The notes: generated by a model not told the origin, from the letters alone. A stretch of 64,000 bases of DNA from Rostrohypoxylon terebratum (GCA_022497145.1 MU385899.1:1-64000); one strand, 5' to 3'. Shown: positions 36,701 through 50,284, counted from the first letter of the stretch. Numbers and translations: made by a program.

Positions 36701-38969
36701 GGAATATGACATAAACTAGGTAAGAATTGAGGAAAATGATGTTCATGACTATTGCTCCCTCCATACTTGCGAAATGTGCTTATGCGAGACCTCTGAAGGT
36801 GTGTGCTATTAGGTACTACATTGCTGTCTGTGTCTTGCAGAAGAGCTGCAGAAATGTCGGATGAGGGTAGGACATGGAGCACTAATCATTTCGGCAGGGC
36901 AGCAGGGCTTTGGAAAACCTAGCTGCCGACTCCCTTGTCTTATTAATAAGTGACAATAACAAGGTGACAAGGTACACTAGAGTCTAGACACTCCAATAGG
37001 ATGTCGCCCATTAAGTATTTTGTAAATTCTCAATTGGCCTTATCTTGCCTCAATTTCAATGATTAATAATGATAAAGGGTCTCGTCTCGGGAGCATATAG
37101 GACCTAGGTAGGGAGAAGGGTGGCATAGAAACAGCCCCTTATCAAATTTAGGTACGATGAAAGTTTGAGAGACAAACTAGGACCTAGGTCCTAGGTATTG
37201 ACGCATGAAGAGTCCAGATTCTTCCAATTCCTCCATGAGACTTAGTGTCATTAATGGAGTCGATGAAGAGGGAAAAAAGTTGAAGGATCTTGTATTTCAG
37301 AAATTAAAACCAGAAGTGAAAATGTAAAGAGGACGAAAACTCAATTCATTCAAAATGGTTGGCTCTTTCACATGTTGGATGCGAATTTGGGATGTTAGAC
37401 CCCTAAAAGCTAAAGCTTCTTTAGACTTTTAGTGATCCTGCAGCAGCCACCCGCGCAGGCTGTACGACTAAGCTAAATTCGCATCATCATTTGATTCATT
37501 TGAGTTGGTGGTATTCCGACGCTAAACTCCCTTTGTATCAGTACAAGGTACTCACACAGTGATTCTAGAGACCTAGACCAGACTCGTCTTATCTTTTGCT
37601 TTGTAATACTTGTAAATATAGACAAATCATCTACTAATAATCCGAAGAATAGGGACTAAATCTTTATATCGATTTGATATTCGATTGATACACTACTGGA
37701 GTCTCGCGGGTAGAAGCTTTTAGAGTAATGAGAGCGTCGATAACTTTCGTGTCAAATGGGTCCGAAATCGTCTAGTATAAGATACTTATTTTTCTAGCCC
37801 TTGTCACCGAAAACCCCACTTATTCCATGTAGTTTGCGGTGATGATATTGGGGCAATATACATCGGATATGGTTGGTGCAATCGATTCAGCGCTATGATC
37901 GGTGTAGTCGGTACCTCGAGAAGTGCCCAGGTGCTCTTACCCCAGGCACCTCAGGTACGCAGGTTCCCTTTAGTTAGGTACCTGCTGGATGTGTTGCACT
38001 AAGATGGCTCGTTTATCGTGCTCTTCCCCATTCCCGTTCGCAACATTTGACTATTAGTGTAGTGCTATTAACCTGGTAGTTGAATTGGGTCCTTAAGTTT
38101 AATCTTTCTAACCTTCAACTTCTTGCCCAAATAGGGGAGGGCAGGGGGGAAAGTGCCAGGTGCAGTGGTGCACAGTCTTTAGGTAATCTGCCAATCTACG
38201 ACGGTAGTACCTAATCAACTTAATCAACCATTTTTGATTCTCCTTCTTTTTTGCATTTGCTTTGGTGTTGATCACCTTGGCCAAGACATCGCGACATTAT
38301 TTCCCCAGTTGCTCAGTCCTCCAGTCCTCTTTTTCTCATTCTTCGGTTTCTTCCCGTTCTCCACTGGGCTATTCTACCCATTCTTTTCTCTCGACTTTTC
38401 TCTTCTTTTTTTTTTCCAAAAGAAACGTGGGGGGTTGTTATCTACATGTACTTTACTGTACCCGTACCTCGCACCTCATTTTCCCCCGTCCATCTTGACC
38501 ACATCTCATACTTCGATTTATACCCTGGCACATGTTGTCGTAATCTTGCTTTATCCGACCGGTTATCCGTCACAACGTTAACCCCCTACACTCATTTGTT
38601 TTCCCATTGATTTCTTAGTACTGCAGAACCCTTCGGATGCCAATACGTCTTTTATAGACTATTTCTTGTTTGAGTAGGAAGATACACATTCGGTCGCGAA
38701 CCTGTCCCGTTACCCATTGCCGATCAAATTCCCAGTCAAGGAATCCAATATAGATTATTGAACTCTGTATCGAGTCGAGGGAGTGTCTACTAGGATCCAA
38801 TTTTCCACCTCGACCTAATCTAAATCCTCGATATCTGGCTTAGCAAGATAGCTGCCACCACCAACTCGCGATGTTCCTGGCTATGAATGAGCTTCCTTAA
38901 AATTTGCGATACCCGACCTATAGCTTCATCCACCACTGAACCGCCTATATTTCACATAATTGGTTCGGC
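33772..38969. other. Gene desert, 5.2 kb
   Basis: No gene supported. It begins with a T-rich stretch (33796-33826) in the LIM gene's 3' region. Short frames such as 35391-35768 and 36556-36882 have no family resemblance, and the first lacks an ATG. ACCTAGGT occurs at 37102-37109 and 37182-37189. Pyrimidine-rich sequence at 38234-38500 is probably promoter or leader of the DUF3405 gene. Confidence 0.5.
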
Positions 38970-41282
38970 ATGATGCTAGCGGTGCAACCGCGTCGGTTGC
39001 TGTCGCGACCGAGAAGTCTGTTAGTCTTTGCGGTCTTTGCCGCAACTCTATATTGGTTCTTGTTACATGGGACCGCTACCCTTCATACTACAAGATGGTA
39101 TGATGGGCGAGCTGGGTCGGTACAAGCTCCCCTAAAGGACAATACACAAGCCCAGCTAGCTCAGGTCCCTTTACCAGCGAATCAACAAAGTAGCGGCGAC
39201 CAGAGCCAACACACTGAAAGTGAGACAGAGACAGAGACAGGGGAAATGACGGAAGAGGAGAAGAAGAAGAAGGAAGCAGAGGAACAAAGAGAAGAGAACC
39301 TCCGGGAACAGTTCGATAAAGAATACGAGGCACTCGCGAAGTAAGTTGGACCACCACTGTCACGCAGCAATTTCTAACAGCCGTGTAGAGAGCCTGGCGC
39401 CGACGCATTATTCGGACAAACTCTCACTACTCTAGAGCCTCCTAAGAAACGGTCACTACAGATCGAACAACACTTGACGCCCTCGATATCCAAGACTTAT
39501 TTTACCGACCATCAACCTTATATCTATAACCCGTACCCCAAATACAACGAGAAGGCTTGGCTTGATGAAAGGGCTCAATATGTATCTTGCGAAGGCCCAG
39601 GCGGCGCTTCGGGAGGAGATGTGATGGTTTTCAAGGGGCAGCCTAAGGCGTTCCCCGAACCTGGGTTTGGAAGCTACGAGGTTCTTGGTATGGACGGGAA
39701 CTTGTGCTACGAACGTGAGACAAGGTTGGGCATATATGGGTTCCAGGCAGACAACGATACGTCGAAACCGTCGGTTAACTGGGACAAGGTCCGCTGGGGA
39801 GATTTGCAAGAGAAATGCGCTCGAAAGAACAAGGCCCGATTCGACCTTCAAGGGCACTCCAACCCTTACGTCACAACCGTCTATTCACGCGACAATTCAA
39901 GTTCAAATAGCGAGAATGACCTGGGCCTACTAGGAGGCCGTTCGCATGACCTTGGAAAAGGCAGTCCACCGTTACGTCGAAAGAGGGGACTCCCTGAACA
40001 ACCCAAGTCCGGTAAATCTAAGCCTCTGGTGGGCTCTGAAGCTAGGACTGCCCTCCTACTACGAACTTACACTGGCAAGGAATACAGCGAAAACGACAAG
40101 CAGGTGATGCGATCTCTAATTACAGAGCTATCGTTACGTACTGGTGGTCTATATCAAGTGTTCCTGTTTGTCCATGTGAAGGATACATCATTAGCAATTT
40201 GGGATGATGAGGAAACTTACCAATATGTTCTCCAGAGGAATGTACCCCCGGAGTTCAGAGATATCGCGGTTCTCTGGAACGACGAAGCCACGCAGACAAT
40301 GTATCCGAAGATCGACCCTAAGAAGGCGACCGTACATGTCTCGCAGTGGCTGTCCGTCCAGAAGTTCGCTCAAGAATTCCCCGAATTCGATTATATTTGG
40401 AACTGGGAAATTGACGCAAGGGTCACCGGTCATCATTATGATTTCGTCGAAAAATTAGCCACTTTCGCTAAGCGACAGCCTCGTCGGGGATTGTGGGAAC
40501 GAAACGAGCGCTACTACATCCCATCCATCCACGGGGATTACGATACACAATTTCGAAAGGAGGTGGAACGTATATCTGGGAAAGACACGATCTGGGGTCC
40601 TCCACAACTACCTTTTGTTACTCCTATTGGCCCGAAACCTCCGGTCGCGAAACCCGAAGACGACAACTATAAATGGGGTGTTGGCGAAGAGGCAGATCTA
40701 ATTACCGTTGCCCCTATTTTCAACCCGATTAATAGTTCATGGATCAGTGGTAATGAGCTGTGGGGATTTAATGATTCCACACATGCGACTAAAGACTTGC
40801 CGAGAAGAGCCACCATTGTCACCCATTCGAGAGTGTCGAAGAAACTTCTTGATATCATGCACGTCGAGAACCTTCGAGGAAATCACATCTCGTCAGAAAT
40901 GGTCACCCAAACTACCGCGCTGCTCCATGGTCTCAAGGCAGTTTATGTTCCGATGCCTGTCTTCTTTGACAGACCGTGGAAAGGTAAGGACCTAGCCAAG
41001 TGGTTCAATGGTGGTCTGAAAGGGGAAAGTGGAGGCATCGGTTGCGCCATGGGCTGGGGACGAGAGGCCAGATACCGCGGAAGCACTTGGTATTATCGAG
41101 CAAACCCACCACAGCGGCTCTACCTCAACTTCATGGGCTGGGAAGACACTAATGTGGGCGGCGAGGATTGGGAAGAGACTTACGGGCGACCCTGCTTACC
41201 GCCAATGTTGCTTCATCCCATTAAGGACATTGAGCCCACCGAACCAGGATACAAGAGCGAATCGAATCTCCCCTACTCATAA
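38970..41282 (+). CDS. DUF3405 type II membrane protein
   Basis: Two exons (38970-39340 and 39389-41282) join to 754 residues. A signal anchor (LLVFAVFAATLYWFLLHG, about 17-34) follows a basic N-terminus, predicting a Golgi-type type II protein. A lysine- and glutamate-rich linker (TEEEKKKKEAEEQREE) precedes the DUF3405 region: YNPYPKYNEKAWLDERAQYV, CYERETRLGIYGF, RTALLLRTYTGKEYSE, YIWNWEIDARVTGHHYDF and GNHISSEMVTQT. The acidic DAR after WEI resembles the DxD-type site of glycosyltransferases, and the architecture fits one, but DUF3405 has no proven activity that I can cite. Family call strong, activity inferred. Confidence 0.9.
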
Positions 41283-42256
41283 ATAGACGAATACCCGGCA
41301 GCTTTTTAACAAAGAGATCCTGCCAGCATGTCGAAGTTCAGCATTCCGCCATTTCAAGGAACGGACTCAACATTTAGGACCTCAACAATTCTTCTAGAAT
41401 TCAGTATATCCTATACGTGCGGCGAATTATCATTAGTTTTGGTCTAATGACCAAATTGGTTCGAGACACCCGGTTCTCTCGCGCCCGGATTTCGATGACT
41501 GCATCAATATCAACACTCCGCACAATTAGAAACCTAGCCAATTGATTGGCTTGGTTCTAGCCTTCAGAAGGCGAGCAATGGTCGTTTTCTTTAGATCAAA
41601 TTTCTATCAATTCGACATTTAGAGATGCGAGCCTGCAAGGCACGACTCGGATAAAACAAGAAAACAAGAAAAGGGAAGAAGAATACGATGCGACTATCGC
41701 GAGGGAATTAAGACTCATCGCATTACTCGGCGTTTCGCATACCCGGCGTCAGATCTGATATTTACAACCGAGGTTTTATCTCGGATATGAAGAAAATCAT
41801 TGCATGTACGGATTCCGGATCGGTCACGAATCAATCCCTCTAGCTACCCGGTCCTAGACGGACTGAGGCGCGCTGCGAGTTTTTCGGAGTAAATATGTTA
41901 TGTTATGTACATACTCATTTGTCAATGAACATACACTATCGAGCTATGACATTACTCCGTGTTTTTATATGGAGTAAATATGACTGCATGCTGTTGGTGT
42001 CACGGTGATAGAATTGTTGGTTAGGTAGAGGCCTAGAAAATGAGGCTTGAAAGGGAAAGATTCTAGATAAAGGTCGAGAATATTAGGCAGAGTATCTAGA
42101 TTAGGGATGACGCGGCGCCAAATAGCTTCTTGTCTCACTATTGGAGAATCGTGCGTCTGTTATATGCAGTTGGTTGTAGTTGTAAGAATCTATTGATTAC
42201 CATCTACATATCTACCTACCCCCAAACCTATTAAATAAAGAACCGGCCCTCTCGCC
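41283..42256. other. 3' region and spacer
   Basis: Convergent spacer between the DUF3405 gene and the permease gene. No gene or notable repeat seen; AT-rich. Confidence 0.5.
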
Positions 42257-44592
42257 TCAAGAAATTGGAATTTCTCCTTTCTCATCCGGGACGTTGGAAT
42301 CAGAAGCAGTAGCAGGCGTACGTGCTCCTTCTTCGTCACCAGGTGCATGACCGATGATAGCCTCGAATTTCTATCGGGGTCCGTGTTAGCAGCGTCTCGG
42401 GTGGTACGTGGTGGAAGTGAGACAAAGTGGCGGGAACTTACGGGTCCTTCGAAGGTCTTGCCATATGCGACCCAATACGTGCCGACTAGGAGCAAGAATA
42501 TGCCGATGACGACGACTACGTAGTCTGTAAATATGGCAGTTAGTAAGGTGGGTTGGATTGTTGGTGGTTACGCAGGCGGGGGAGAGGAGAGGGTGGCTTA
42601 CTCATGTCATCGGCGGAGACGGGGAGGCCGGTTGGGAAGCAGAAGAACTGAGTAATGGAACACCAATCAGCAATTGCTCTGGTTTTGTGTTCCTCTCGTT
42701 TTTTTTTTCTTTCGGCAGTTTTATATGGCGCTTTGGGAAGACCGAAGAGACAGATAGGTACATACCACGGAAGTCACAACGACGAAAATTGATGCGACGA
42801 TGTTCAATGCCCACCCAGCGCGCCCGAGATCGAAGTATGTGCGCTCGGACCGGTGCTGGGCCAAGACGCCGCGGCCACGGATGAGCAGCGTTATTACGGG
42901 AAACACGTACGACACGTTGAGGAAGATGGTGGTGCTGGCGGCGTAGGCGCTGAAGGCGACTGATGGCCCGAGGTAGAGCAGCCCGAAGAGCACGTTGAAG
43001 ACGAACGTGAAGATGACGGTGCGTACTGGAACGTCGAGTTTCGGTGTTATGTGGGCGAAGCTTAGGAAGAAGAGTCAGTTATGGATGTGTTTTTAAAGGG
43101 GCAATGAAAAGTGTGAGAGAAAAGGGGGAAACGTACTAGCGATGATACACGATCCCCTTATCCCTCGCCATCGCATACAACAACCTGCTCGAACTCGTCA
43201 CACACCCATTCGTGCCATTGATAAAGCAAACCGCCAGCATAAGTGTTAATATCGTCGCCGCAGCCCTACTCTTCGTCCCTTGCAGTATCAGCTCCGCAAT
43301 CGGCATATTCGTCGGCGTGGCTAGCACCGTCTCGAGGTCCGTGATGCAGAACAGGATAACGAGGATGAAAGCAACGCCCGTGACTCCGCCCACAATAACA
43401 GCGTATATAATCGCGCGCGGCGCATCCTCCGCCGGCCGCGGCATCTCCTCCGTCATATGCAGCGCCGCATCGAACCCGATCAAGCTCAGCGCGCTCTGCA
43501 GCAGTCCTAGGATCCACGCCATCCCGTCCGACCACCCGGTCTCGTTGTCAAACTCGGCGAAAACGTAGTGCGCGTCGTTCTTATCAGAAGTCGCGAGAAG
43601 CACGATGCTGATGATAACCACGCCCAGAAGCGACCAGTACAGCGCGGTGTCGTTCCAGCGCCCGAGGATCCGGTTCCCCCAGATATTGGCGCCGGTCGTG
43701 AAGGTCAGGACGGCGAGGAAGGTCAGGTACGTGCTCCATTGTTTGATTTTGTAGGACCCGTCTGACGCGATGACGGCGGCCGCTTGGATGAATTGCGCTG
43801 GTTACATGTCAATGGACAATTTCGAATTATCGAATTTTGGCAAAGGAGGGGGATGACAGGCTTACCGGCGAAGAAACCCTCGGTCGTCACGAGCGTAAGC
43901 CAGCCCGCGATATTCGTCCAGCCGACCCAGAAGCTCTGTCGCGATCGGTCAGCCCAAACGTATCCTGTGTCCTACTCCCACACCTCATACACTATCTTCC
44001 CAACTTCTTCCCCCCCGTCCTTTTCATCTCTTCTCCTCTTCTTCTCCTCTTCTTCTCCTCTTCTCCCGCACAGACCTCGCCTCCAACCCCAGCCCCGACA
44101 CCGTCCTTTAAAACACACAAACACACACAAAAAAAGGCAATATCCACACGAAAATGTTCACCCACCATAGACCTCTTCCAACCCTCCGCGCACAGCGCAT
44201 ACACGAAATGGTACTGGCCACCGGCCGTCGGCCAGATGGCAGCCATCTCGCCGAGACTGGCGGCGAGGGCGAGGTTGCACAGAACGCAGAAGAGGAAGCC
44301 GTAGAGGAAGGAGACGGAGGCGCCCGAGGGCAGGACGAGGCCGATGGAGCCCGCGAGCGCGATCCAGGTGCTGTAGGAGAGGAGAGGTGGTGTCAGCGGG
44401 TGCGTGAGATAGGGTGCGGTGTCGACAGGGGGGATGGGGGGGTGAGACGAGAAGAAGAACGTAGGTAGGTAGGTAGGTAGGTTACTTTAGGATGGCGAAG
44501 GTCAGGGCCACCATGGTCAGCTGCGAGAGCCGGGGCTGCAACCTGCCTTCTCCCACGGCGGCGGCGGCGGGTGTTTGCGTCTCGGTGGACAT
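42257..44592 (-). CDS. APC-family amino acid/choline-type permease
   Basis: Eight exons (44592-44486, 44370-44166, 43935-43866, 43797-43137, 43060-42766, 42647-42602, 42524-42442, 42370-42257) join in phase to 526 residues with about twelve hydrophobic segments. Typical stretches are LTFAILNTWIALAGSIG, SLGEMAAIWPTAGGQYHFVY, GFDAALHMTEEMPRPAEDAP (the consensus amphipathic region), FINGTNGCVTSSSRLLYAMARDKG and FCFPTGLPVSADDMNYV. This is the fungal GABA/choline/amino-acid branch of the APC superfamily, at the plasma membrane or vacuole; the substrate cannot be told. The intron after exon 1 carries an (ACCT)n run and intron 2 is long (195 bases) and pyrimidine-rich on the minus strand. Confidence 0.93.
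44461..44482 (+). repeat. (GTAG)n microsatellite in permease intron 1
   Basis: Five and a half units of GTAG directly next to the donor of the first intron, so on the coding strand the intron begins GTAACC followed by ACCT repeats. Length change here could move the splice context. Confidence 0.85.
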
Positions 44593-47178
44593 GATGGCGT
44601 TCGGTCGCGTTATTATCGTCGTCGGGTGGTGGTCTTGTCCCGTCCAGTCCAGTCTAATCCAGTCCAGCTTCTGACGACGACGACGACGCGAGGTTGTGCT
44701 ACGTTGCGCGCGCTTAGGGGGGAGCGAGAAGGGGGAAGGAGCATGGAAGATAAGATGCGCGGGGGCGAGCTGAAAAAGAAACGGAATATTCGCGCGTCCT
44801 GAGGTAAATATAGCCCGCTTTCGGTGTGGGCGGCACCGTCGGACGCACGCCGCCTGCCTGGGATGATCGCCGTGACGTCGTTGGTGACTATAGCTACACG
44901 AAGGAAGCGGATATACTCAGATAGGCGGTAGTCAACGCACGTACGTACGTAGGCTAGGTAGGTGCTTAGAAGGCCGTAAACGTGTGGGCTACTGGCCTAC
45001 CTGGCATCTACAATGGGTTGTGGACATGCAGGGCGCCGGCCAGCCTGTAGCAGATGGCAGATGGCTGATCGACGATCCATATCAGCGCCTCAGCTCACGT
45101 AATTCGTCTCTTACCACGCCCGTAAGAAGCACCTACGTATAAGATAAGACTAACCTAGGTCCTATGTACATTCTGCTTGCCCTTCTCATACAGCGCTACA
45201 GAGGAAGATCTACTAAAGTCTAATGTAGGGTTGCGCAATAACGCCAATCAAAGGGAGACGTCGCCTCATCATCCGGCTTATCATTGGGCATTGCGCGGGA
45301 TGGCTTCGGTGGGCGTATGCACGGGTGGGTTCGCATTGCTTTTTTACACGGGAGGCTGCCGCAATTTGTGCTGATTGCAGATTAATGATGACCGTGTTTC
45401 ATTCACCGCTTATTTTTATGCCAGAGCACGACGTTTATGCCTGGAACCGCCCGCGAAGTTGCGGCTTTTCGAGCTCTCGTCGAAGTGTTAAGGAAATTTT
45501 TGAACATAAATTCGTGGCTTTCTCCCGGTTTCAAGTCTATCATTTTCTCATCCGCTTTCTTTCCCTTCTATAACTTCAATCTCAAGTTTCAGTGTCTTTC
45601 TCCCGGCATCCTCGGAATTTCTCTTCTCCGCCAGTTTGCTTTATGTAATCCTTTCTCGTGATGTTTTGAGGGTGTCAGAACACCCGTCTTCCCGTCTAGA
45701 TACCGACCCGTGATGTAAGGCAAGGCAAGGCAAGGTCCGGGGAACCCTAGGTGAACAGGCGAACCCTGCTGAGCATGCCATCGTGAGGATTCATTGGACG
45801 GTGTGGTGTTTCACGCGTTAGAGTGTTCGGCGTCTAGGCACCTCTGTGCCTATGTGCCTGCCCGCGTCTGCGTTCTCTACCTGCTGTGCCCCCCGTTTCA
45901 CGGAATGATATGATAGACTCATGCTCGTTCTGATTCTGGTCCGGAGCACAAAGTCACATATTCCGTACGTAGCATGTGTGTCTGATATGCAATGCGTCTA
46001 GGGTTCCACATATCCCAGAATCCTGGGAAGGGAGTCTGGAGGAGCCCAAGTCCGAGACGAAGTCCGGATACTTCATTCCGAGATAGCGATGGCTCAGCTT
46101 GTCAGCACCCTTGCTCCCCAACCCGGGGACTGGGTATCGTGCTATTTCCAGCTTCCATCACCTAGCAGACGCTGTTTAAACGAGCGTCGGTCATTCCCAC
46201 ACGGGCTCGTGATCGCAGAGTGTTGCCAACGTTGCTAACGAGGGGGGCGGTAGGACGCAGGACGTGGGAATTAACTTGGGAACGTGTAAATCGTCCGTAG
46301 ACTAGGCAAATCTAGGCTAGTTTGGAGGTGAGATGGTCATGGCTGGGGAGGCTCCAGCTCGTCTGCCCAGTTTTTTTCCCACTTTAGCCTCGCGACTTTC
46401 CCGATTCCGGAAGCAAGATCCACGTGGGTTAAGCTATATTTGAAGAAGCGCTAGTTGATCGTGAAGGGTCTTTGGAAGGACTCTGCGATCGATCGTACGA
46501 ACGTAGCGATCTATCTACGGCCGTGCCCTAGGGATGGAAGGTTTAATTAAGTCTGTGAGGGTCTTTGGAAAGGGGATTCCCATGGATATACGGGCAGGGA
46601 TATTTGGGGTACTAGAAATCCAAGGGCTCTGCGAGAGTTTTATCATGGTGCGTGGAATATCGTGACACTGGCAATTTTTAAGCTTCTTCTGCTTCTCTGC
46701 TGCCCGCAGCTACAGAATATGCAGAGTGAGCCTATGCAGTACGAGCTCGTGGACCTGCCGCATAAAGTGAGAAGAAGCTGCAAGGACTGCAAGGACTGCG
46801 TCAAGCTGAGTAGCATTACAGGACACACCACGTACTGGGCACAACCAATGATGAAACACAGCTACTGCGTTACGCGGCCGCCGGGGTCCAGACTAGTGTA
46901 TCGCTGTGGTATCAACCGAGAGGAGAAGAAGCTCGGGATTCGCAGCAGGTACTTGAGGTGGCTCCTTGGGGTTTGCTTGCTGACTGCAGACGCCGTGTCC
47001 CCCCCGCACCTGTAGGTATGTTACTGCAGTGAGACGCTTCTGCCGGCATGGTATAGTATGGTATAGTATAAAAGGTAACCAGCATATGATCGACTATAGC
47101 TTGGGGGGTGCTTCCCCTCTTCGCCCCAAGCCAAATCTCTCCCTCTCTCTCTTCCTAAAATTCGCCTCCCTTGTCAAA
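44593..47178. other. Intergenic, 2.6 kb
   Basis: No gene supported; a 117-residue plus frame at 46662-47015 has no family resemblance. It holds ACCTAGGT at 45153-45160, (AAGGC)4 at about 45718-45735, and divergent promoters for the permease and nitrilase. Confidence 0.5.
47067..47075 (+). promoter_or_regulatory. TATA box of the nitrilase gene
   Basis: TATAAAAGG lies 104 bases upstream of the nitrilase ATG, after two tandem copies of GGTATAGTAT (47050-47069). Position and sequence fit a TATA box; a pyrimidine-rich leader (CTCTCCCTCTCTCTC) follows before the start codon. Confidence 0.6.
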
Positions 47179-48355
47179 ATGACGGCTACAGTGCGTGTTG
47201 GAGCTGTTCAGGCCGAGCCAGTATGGCTTGACCTTGATGGAAGTGTCGACAAAACTATATCCCTTATCGAGAGCGCAGCCGCAGATGGAGTTCAGGTACT
47301 TGGATTCCCCGAAGTCTGGATTCCTGGATATCCATGGTGAGTTCGGTCGAAGATTTGATAGAGCTCTAATAGCTAACGTCGACTTGTTTACCTCAACCTA
47401 GGTCTATGTGGACTTCGAGTGTTATCGAAAACACCCACATCATCCACGACTACATGGCCAACTCGATGCGTAAAGACTCGGACCAGATGAGACGAATCCT
47501 CGCCGCGGTAAAGAAGGCTGGAATGTTTGTGGTACTCGGATACAGCGAAAGAGACGGTGCTAGTCTATACATGGCTCAGTCGTTTATCTCTCCTGAGGGT
47601 GAGATAGTTCACCACCGCCGAAAGATAAAGCCGACACACATTGAGCGGACAATATGGGGAGATGGGCAAGCCGAGTCGCTTAAGTGTGTCGTGCCATCGA
47701 AATTTGGCAATATCGGTGGCTTGAATTGTTGGGAGCATTTGCAACCTTTGCTCCGATACTACGAATACTCGCAAGGAGTTCAAATACATGTTGCAAGGTC
47801 AGTCTTGATATCATTTCTTGTTTCTTTTCTTTATACCATTGACAACCTCCTGCTGACCGAAACCGTGTAGTTGGCCCGCAGAGTTCGAGATGCCCGATCC
47901 CGCCAAACTCAAGTGGCTATACCACGAGACGGGAGAAGCAAGTTACCGAGCCAGTCAGTTCATGGCCATTGAGGGACAGTGCTTCGTCCTCGTCGCATCA
48001 CAAATCCTAACCGAGAAGAACCTGGAAAAAAACAACCTTTCCGGCAACCCAGTCACGAAGACGGTGAGATCTTCCTAACTCCTCCAACCATACCATATAT
48101 AAAGGTGCTAATATAACTCCTCCCTTTTTTAAGCCCGGTGGCGGATTTTCCATGATATTTGGACCTGACGGCAAACCGCTTTGCGAACCCATCGATGCTG
48201 GCGAAGAGCGTATCCTGAAAGCGGATGTTAATCTGCGGGATATCGACTATCCAAAAGCGTTCATCGATGTCGTCGGTCATTATGCAAGGCCAGATCTGCT
48301 CAGCTTATTGGTGAATCCCACCCAGGATTTACATGTGACAAAAATGGCAAAATAG
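47179..48355 (+). CDS. Nitrilase (carbon-nitrogen hydrolase)
   Basis: Four exons (47179-47336, 47402-47797, 47871-48063, 48134-48355) give 322 residues. The catalytic triad is intact: Glu45 in GFPEVWIPGYP, Lys127 in HHRRKIKPTHIER and Cys162 in GGLNCWEH. These contexts match true nitrilases that hydrolyse nitriles to acids and ammonia; related fungal enzymes are arylaceto- or aliphatic nitrilases and cyanide hydratase. The YPW at the end of the Glu motif and the substrate pocket cannot be read for specificity. It is probably a cytosolic homo-oligomer (spiral filament), as in the family. The gene is convergent with a Zn2Cys6 regulator whose stop is about 190 bases away, a plausible but unproven regulatory partner. 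Confidence 0.95.
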
Positions 48356-48543
48356 GTGTGGCCATTTACGGCCGTTATTATAGCGCATGGGAGACAGCGA
48401 ATGGATAGGTGTGTAGTGGTAAATGGTGGTAGTGGTGGCGATAATGACGATGGTATGATAGGTAAGTATAGTGTCTAGTAAGTGTGATAAAGATGGGGGC
48501 GGGGGCGGTAACGAGAGTGATGGATGCGATGAGTTATATCGTC

Positions 48544-50284
48544 TTAGATACACCACGGCGCTGTTATATTTAGGTTGACGACGTTCCACCACTTGGAATG
48601 GGAGACTCGACCGCTGTCGGCCTGGAGGTCTTGTTGCTTCCAAAAGGATTCGATAATATCCCGTAGGACAAAAACATTACCAATGCGTCTTGTGTCGTCC
48701 ATTCGATCGAGCGTTTGGAGGATCAAAATTCTTTGCTGGTCATTCTCCGTCTCGCATGCGACAACGAAGAGTGGCCATGGGCTTGTACAGACTTCGAGGT
48801 TACTCAAGGCTTGGAAGGCTTGCTCTAGATACATTGACCTGAGGTCTTGGTTATGGGTGCAGTCGCCCGTCCTTTGTAAGTATAGGAAGGCCGCGATTCG
48901 ATAAAGCTCAGCGGTAGTAAGGATCCTAGTCCGCTCTTGTTGCGGGAGGCGATGCGCATCAAGAGGATCTAGGCGCTGTTGAAGACTTTGTACTTTACTC
49001 TCATACAGATGCCACTCGTCAGCTCTCCGAGCCCGATCTTCGGCATTATAATCCGCAGACTCGCCCCTTAGCTCGATGGCACGTAATCCGTTGGCGTAAC
49101 TAATAATCTCCATAACTTCTACAGAACATCCAAGGGATCCTATAATCTGCTGGTCGTTAGCTAAGATCGTGCCAATGTGTGAAACTCGGACAGCGGAATG
49201 AGCACCCATACCAGAGATTTATCAAAATTCGTATCGTGTAGGAGTTGTAGCGATGCGGGACCTCGAGTACCGTGCAGAAGTGGCTGGCTAAAGTAACCTA
49301 GAATTTCGTGATAGAGAAACCATGTATATAAGAACCCATACTTCAATCGTCCGCCGTGAATAGCAGCAAGTTTGTGAAGAATGGTTTGAGCACCGTGGAG
49401 ATGCAAATTCCAGTTACCCTCGGTCTCATCAAATACCTGGGGTTGGTTAGTATATCTCCGCGAATAGGAGGGTCTAGGTGTGAGCTTACATTATAGACGC
49501 ACAGCATCATCGACGTGGCTAGTTGTGTTTCAGTAATCCCGACTGATTCGCTCGACAGAGAGGAAGACAGCGACCTAAGCGCGTCGGCCTTGTAAGATAA
49601 AGCCTGCTCTGGTCCCCATAGATGAAAAGCTGATACGGCAAGCATGGCATTTCTCAGACCGTCCGATGCGCTTCCGATGCTCGAAAGCGCCATAGGCAAT
49701 AAATCGTCGCGAAAGCCATTGTTGACGTCAATTGTGGATATCATCTGAGAGAGCTTACGTCGGTCTAAAGCGCTTAGCATTAGCAGATCATTCCTACGGC
49801 GCGCAAGGTTCGCGGCTGCGTATATCGTGGACGGTTAATTCTCACAGTAATCGATGAGATGCGACTCTCTCTCGTGGATGTTCGGGAACAGAGGAATGAG
49901 TTGGCTAGGCCTTGGCTGGCCGCGAGCGATGGTTAGGCAAATGGGGGAGATGCCTTTCCTGGCCATAGCTAGATCTGAGTAAGTCACATTCAAAAACTGC
50001 TTCCCGTAATAGGCCGAATCAATTTCGTGATGGTGGATCGTGTGGTCGGGAAGGCGATTCAATCTGCGGCGGCCATCCGGCTGATCTGGCCAGGCTAGAC
50101 GGATGCCATATCCCAGACATTCTCTCCCAGTGCGAAGACAGTTGTTACAGGCTGGGTAGCCGCGGTCACATCCGATCTTACGTCCTTTCCGACACGTTTA
50201 GTAATTGTTGCGATTGCTGATGTTATACTCGAAAAACTTACGTTTGCAGGTCCAACACCCCTGCGCTCGTCTAACAGTCTCCAT
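48544..50284 (-). CDS. Zn2Cys6 transcription factor
   Basis: Five exons (50284-50242, 50184-49846, 49764-49490, 49436-49212, 49149-48544) join in phase to 495 residues. The zinc cluster is split by intron 1 but complete: C10-x2-C13-x6-C20-x6-C27-x2-C30-x6-C37, with the basic RRK between the second and third cysteines. The rest matches the fungal-specific regulatory domain (FRDDLLPMALSS, LRNAMLAVSAFHL, LHLHGAQTILHKL). The second intron (81 bases) has a TGCTAATGCTAAG branch region; ignoring it produces a false stop. Nuclear DNA-binding regulator. The target is unknown; the adjacent nitrilase is the obvious candidate. The intron 4 acceptor is CAGCAG, so two isoforms differing by one residue are possible. 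Confidence 0.92.

Noticed and set aside
46662..47015. 117-residue plus-strand open frame before the nitrilase
   Set aside because: No family resemblance, low-complexity repeats (CKDCKDC), and it overlaps what should be the nitrilase promoter.
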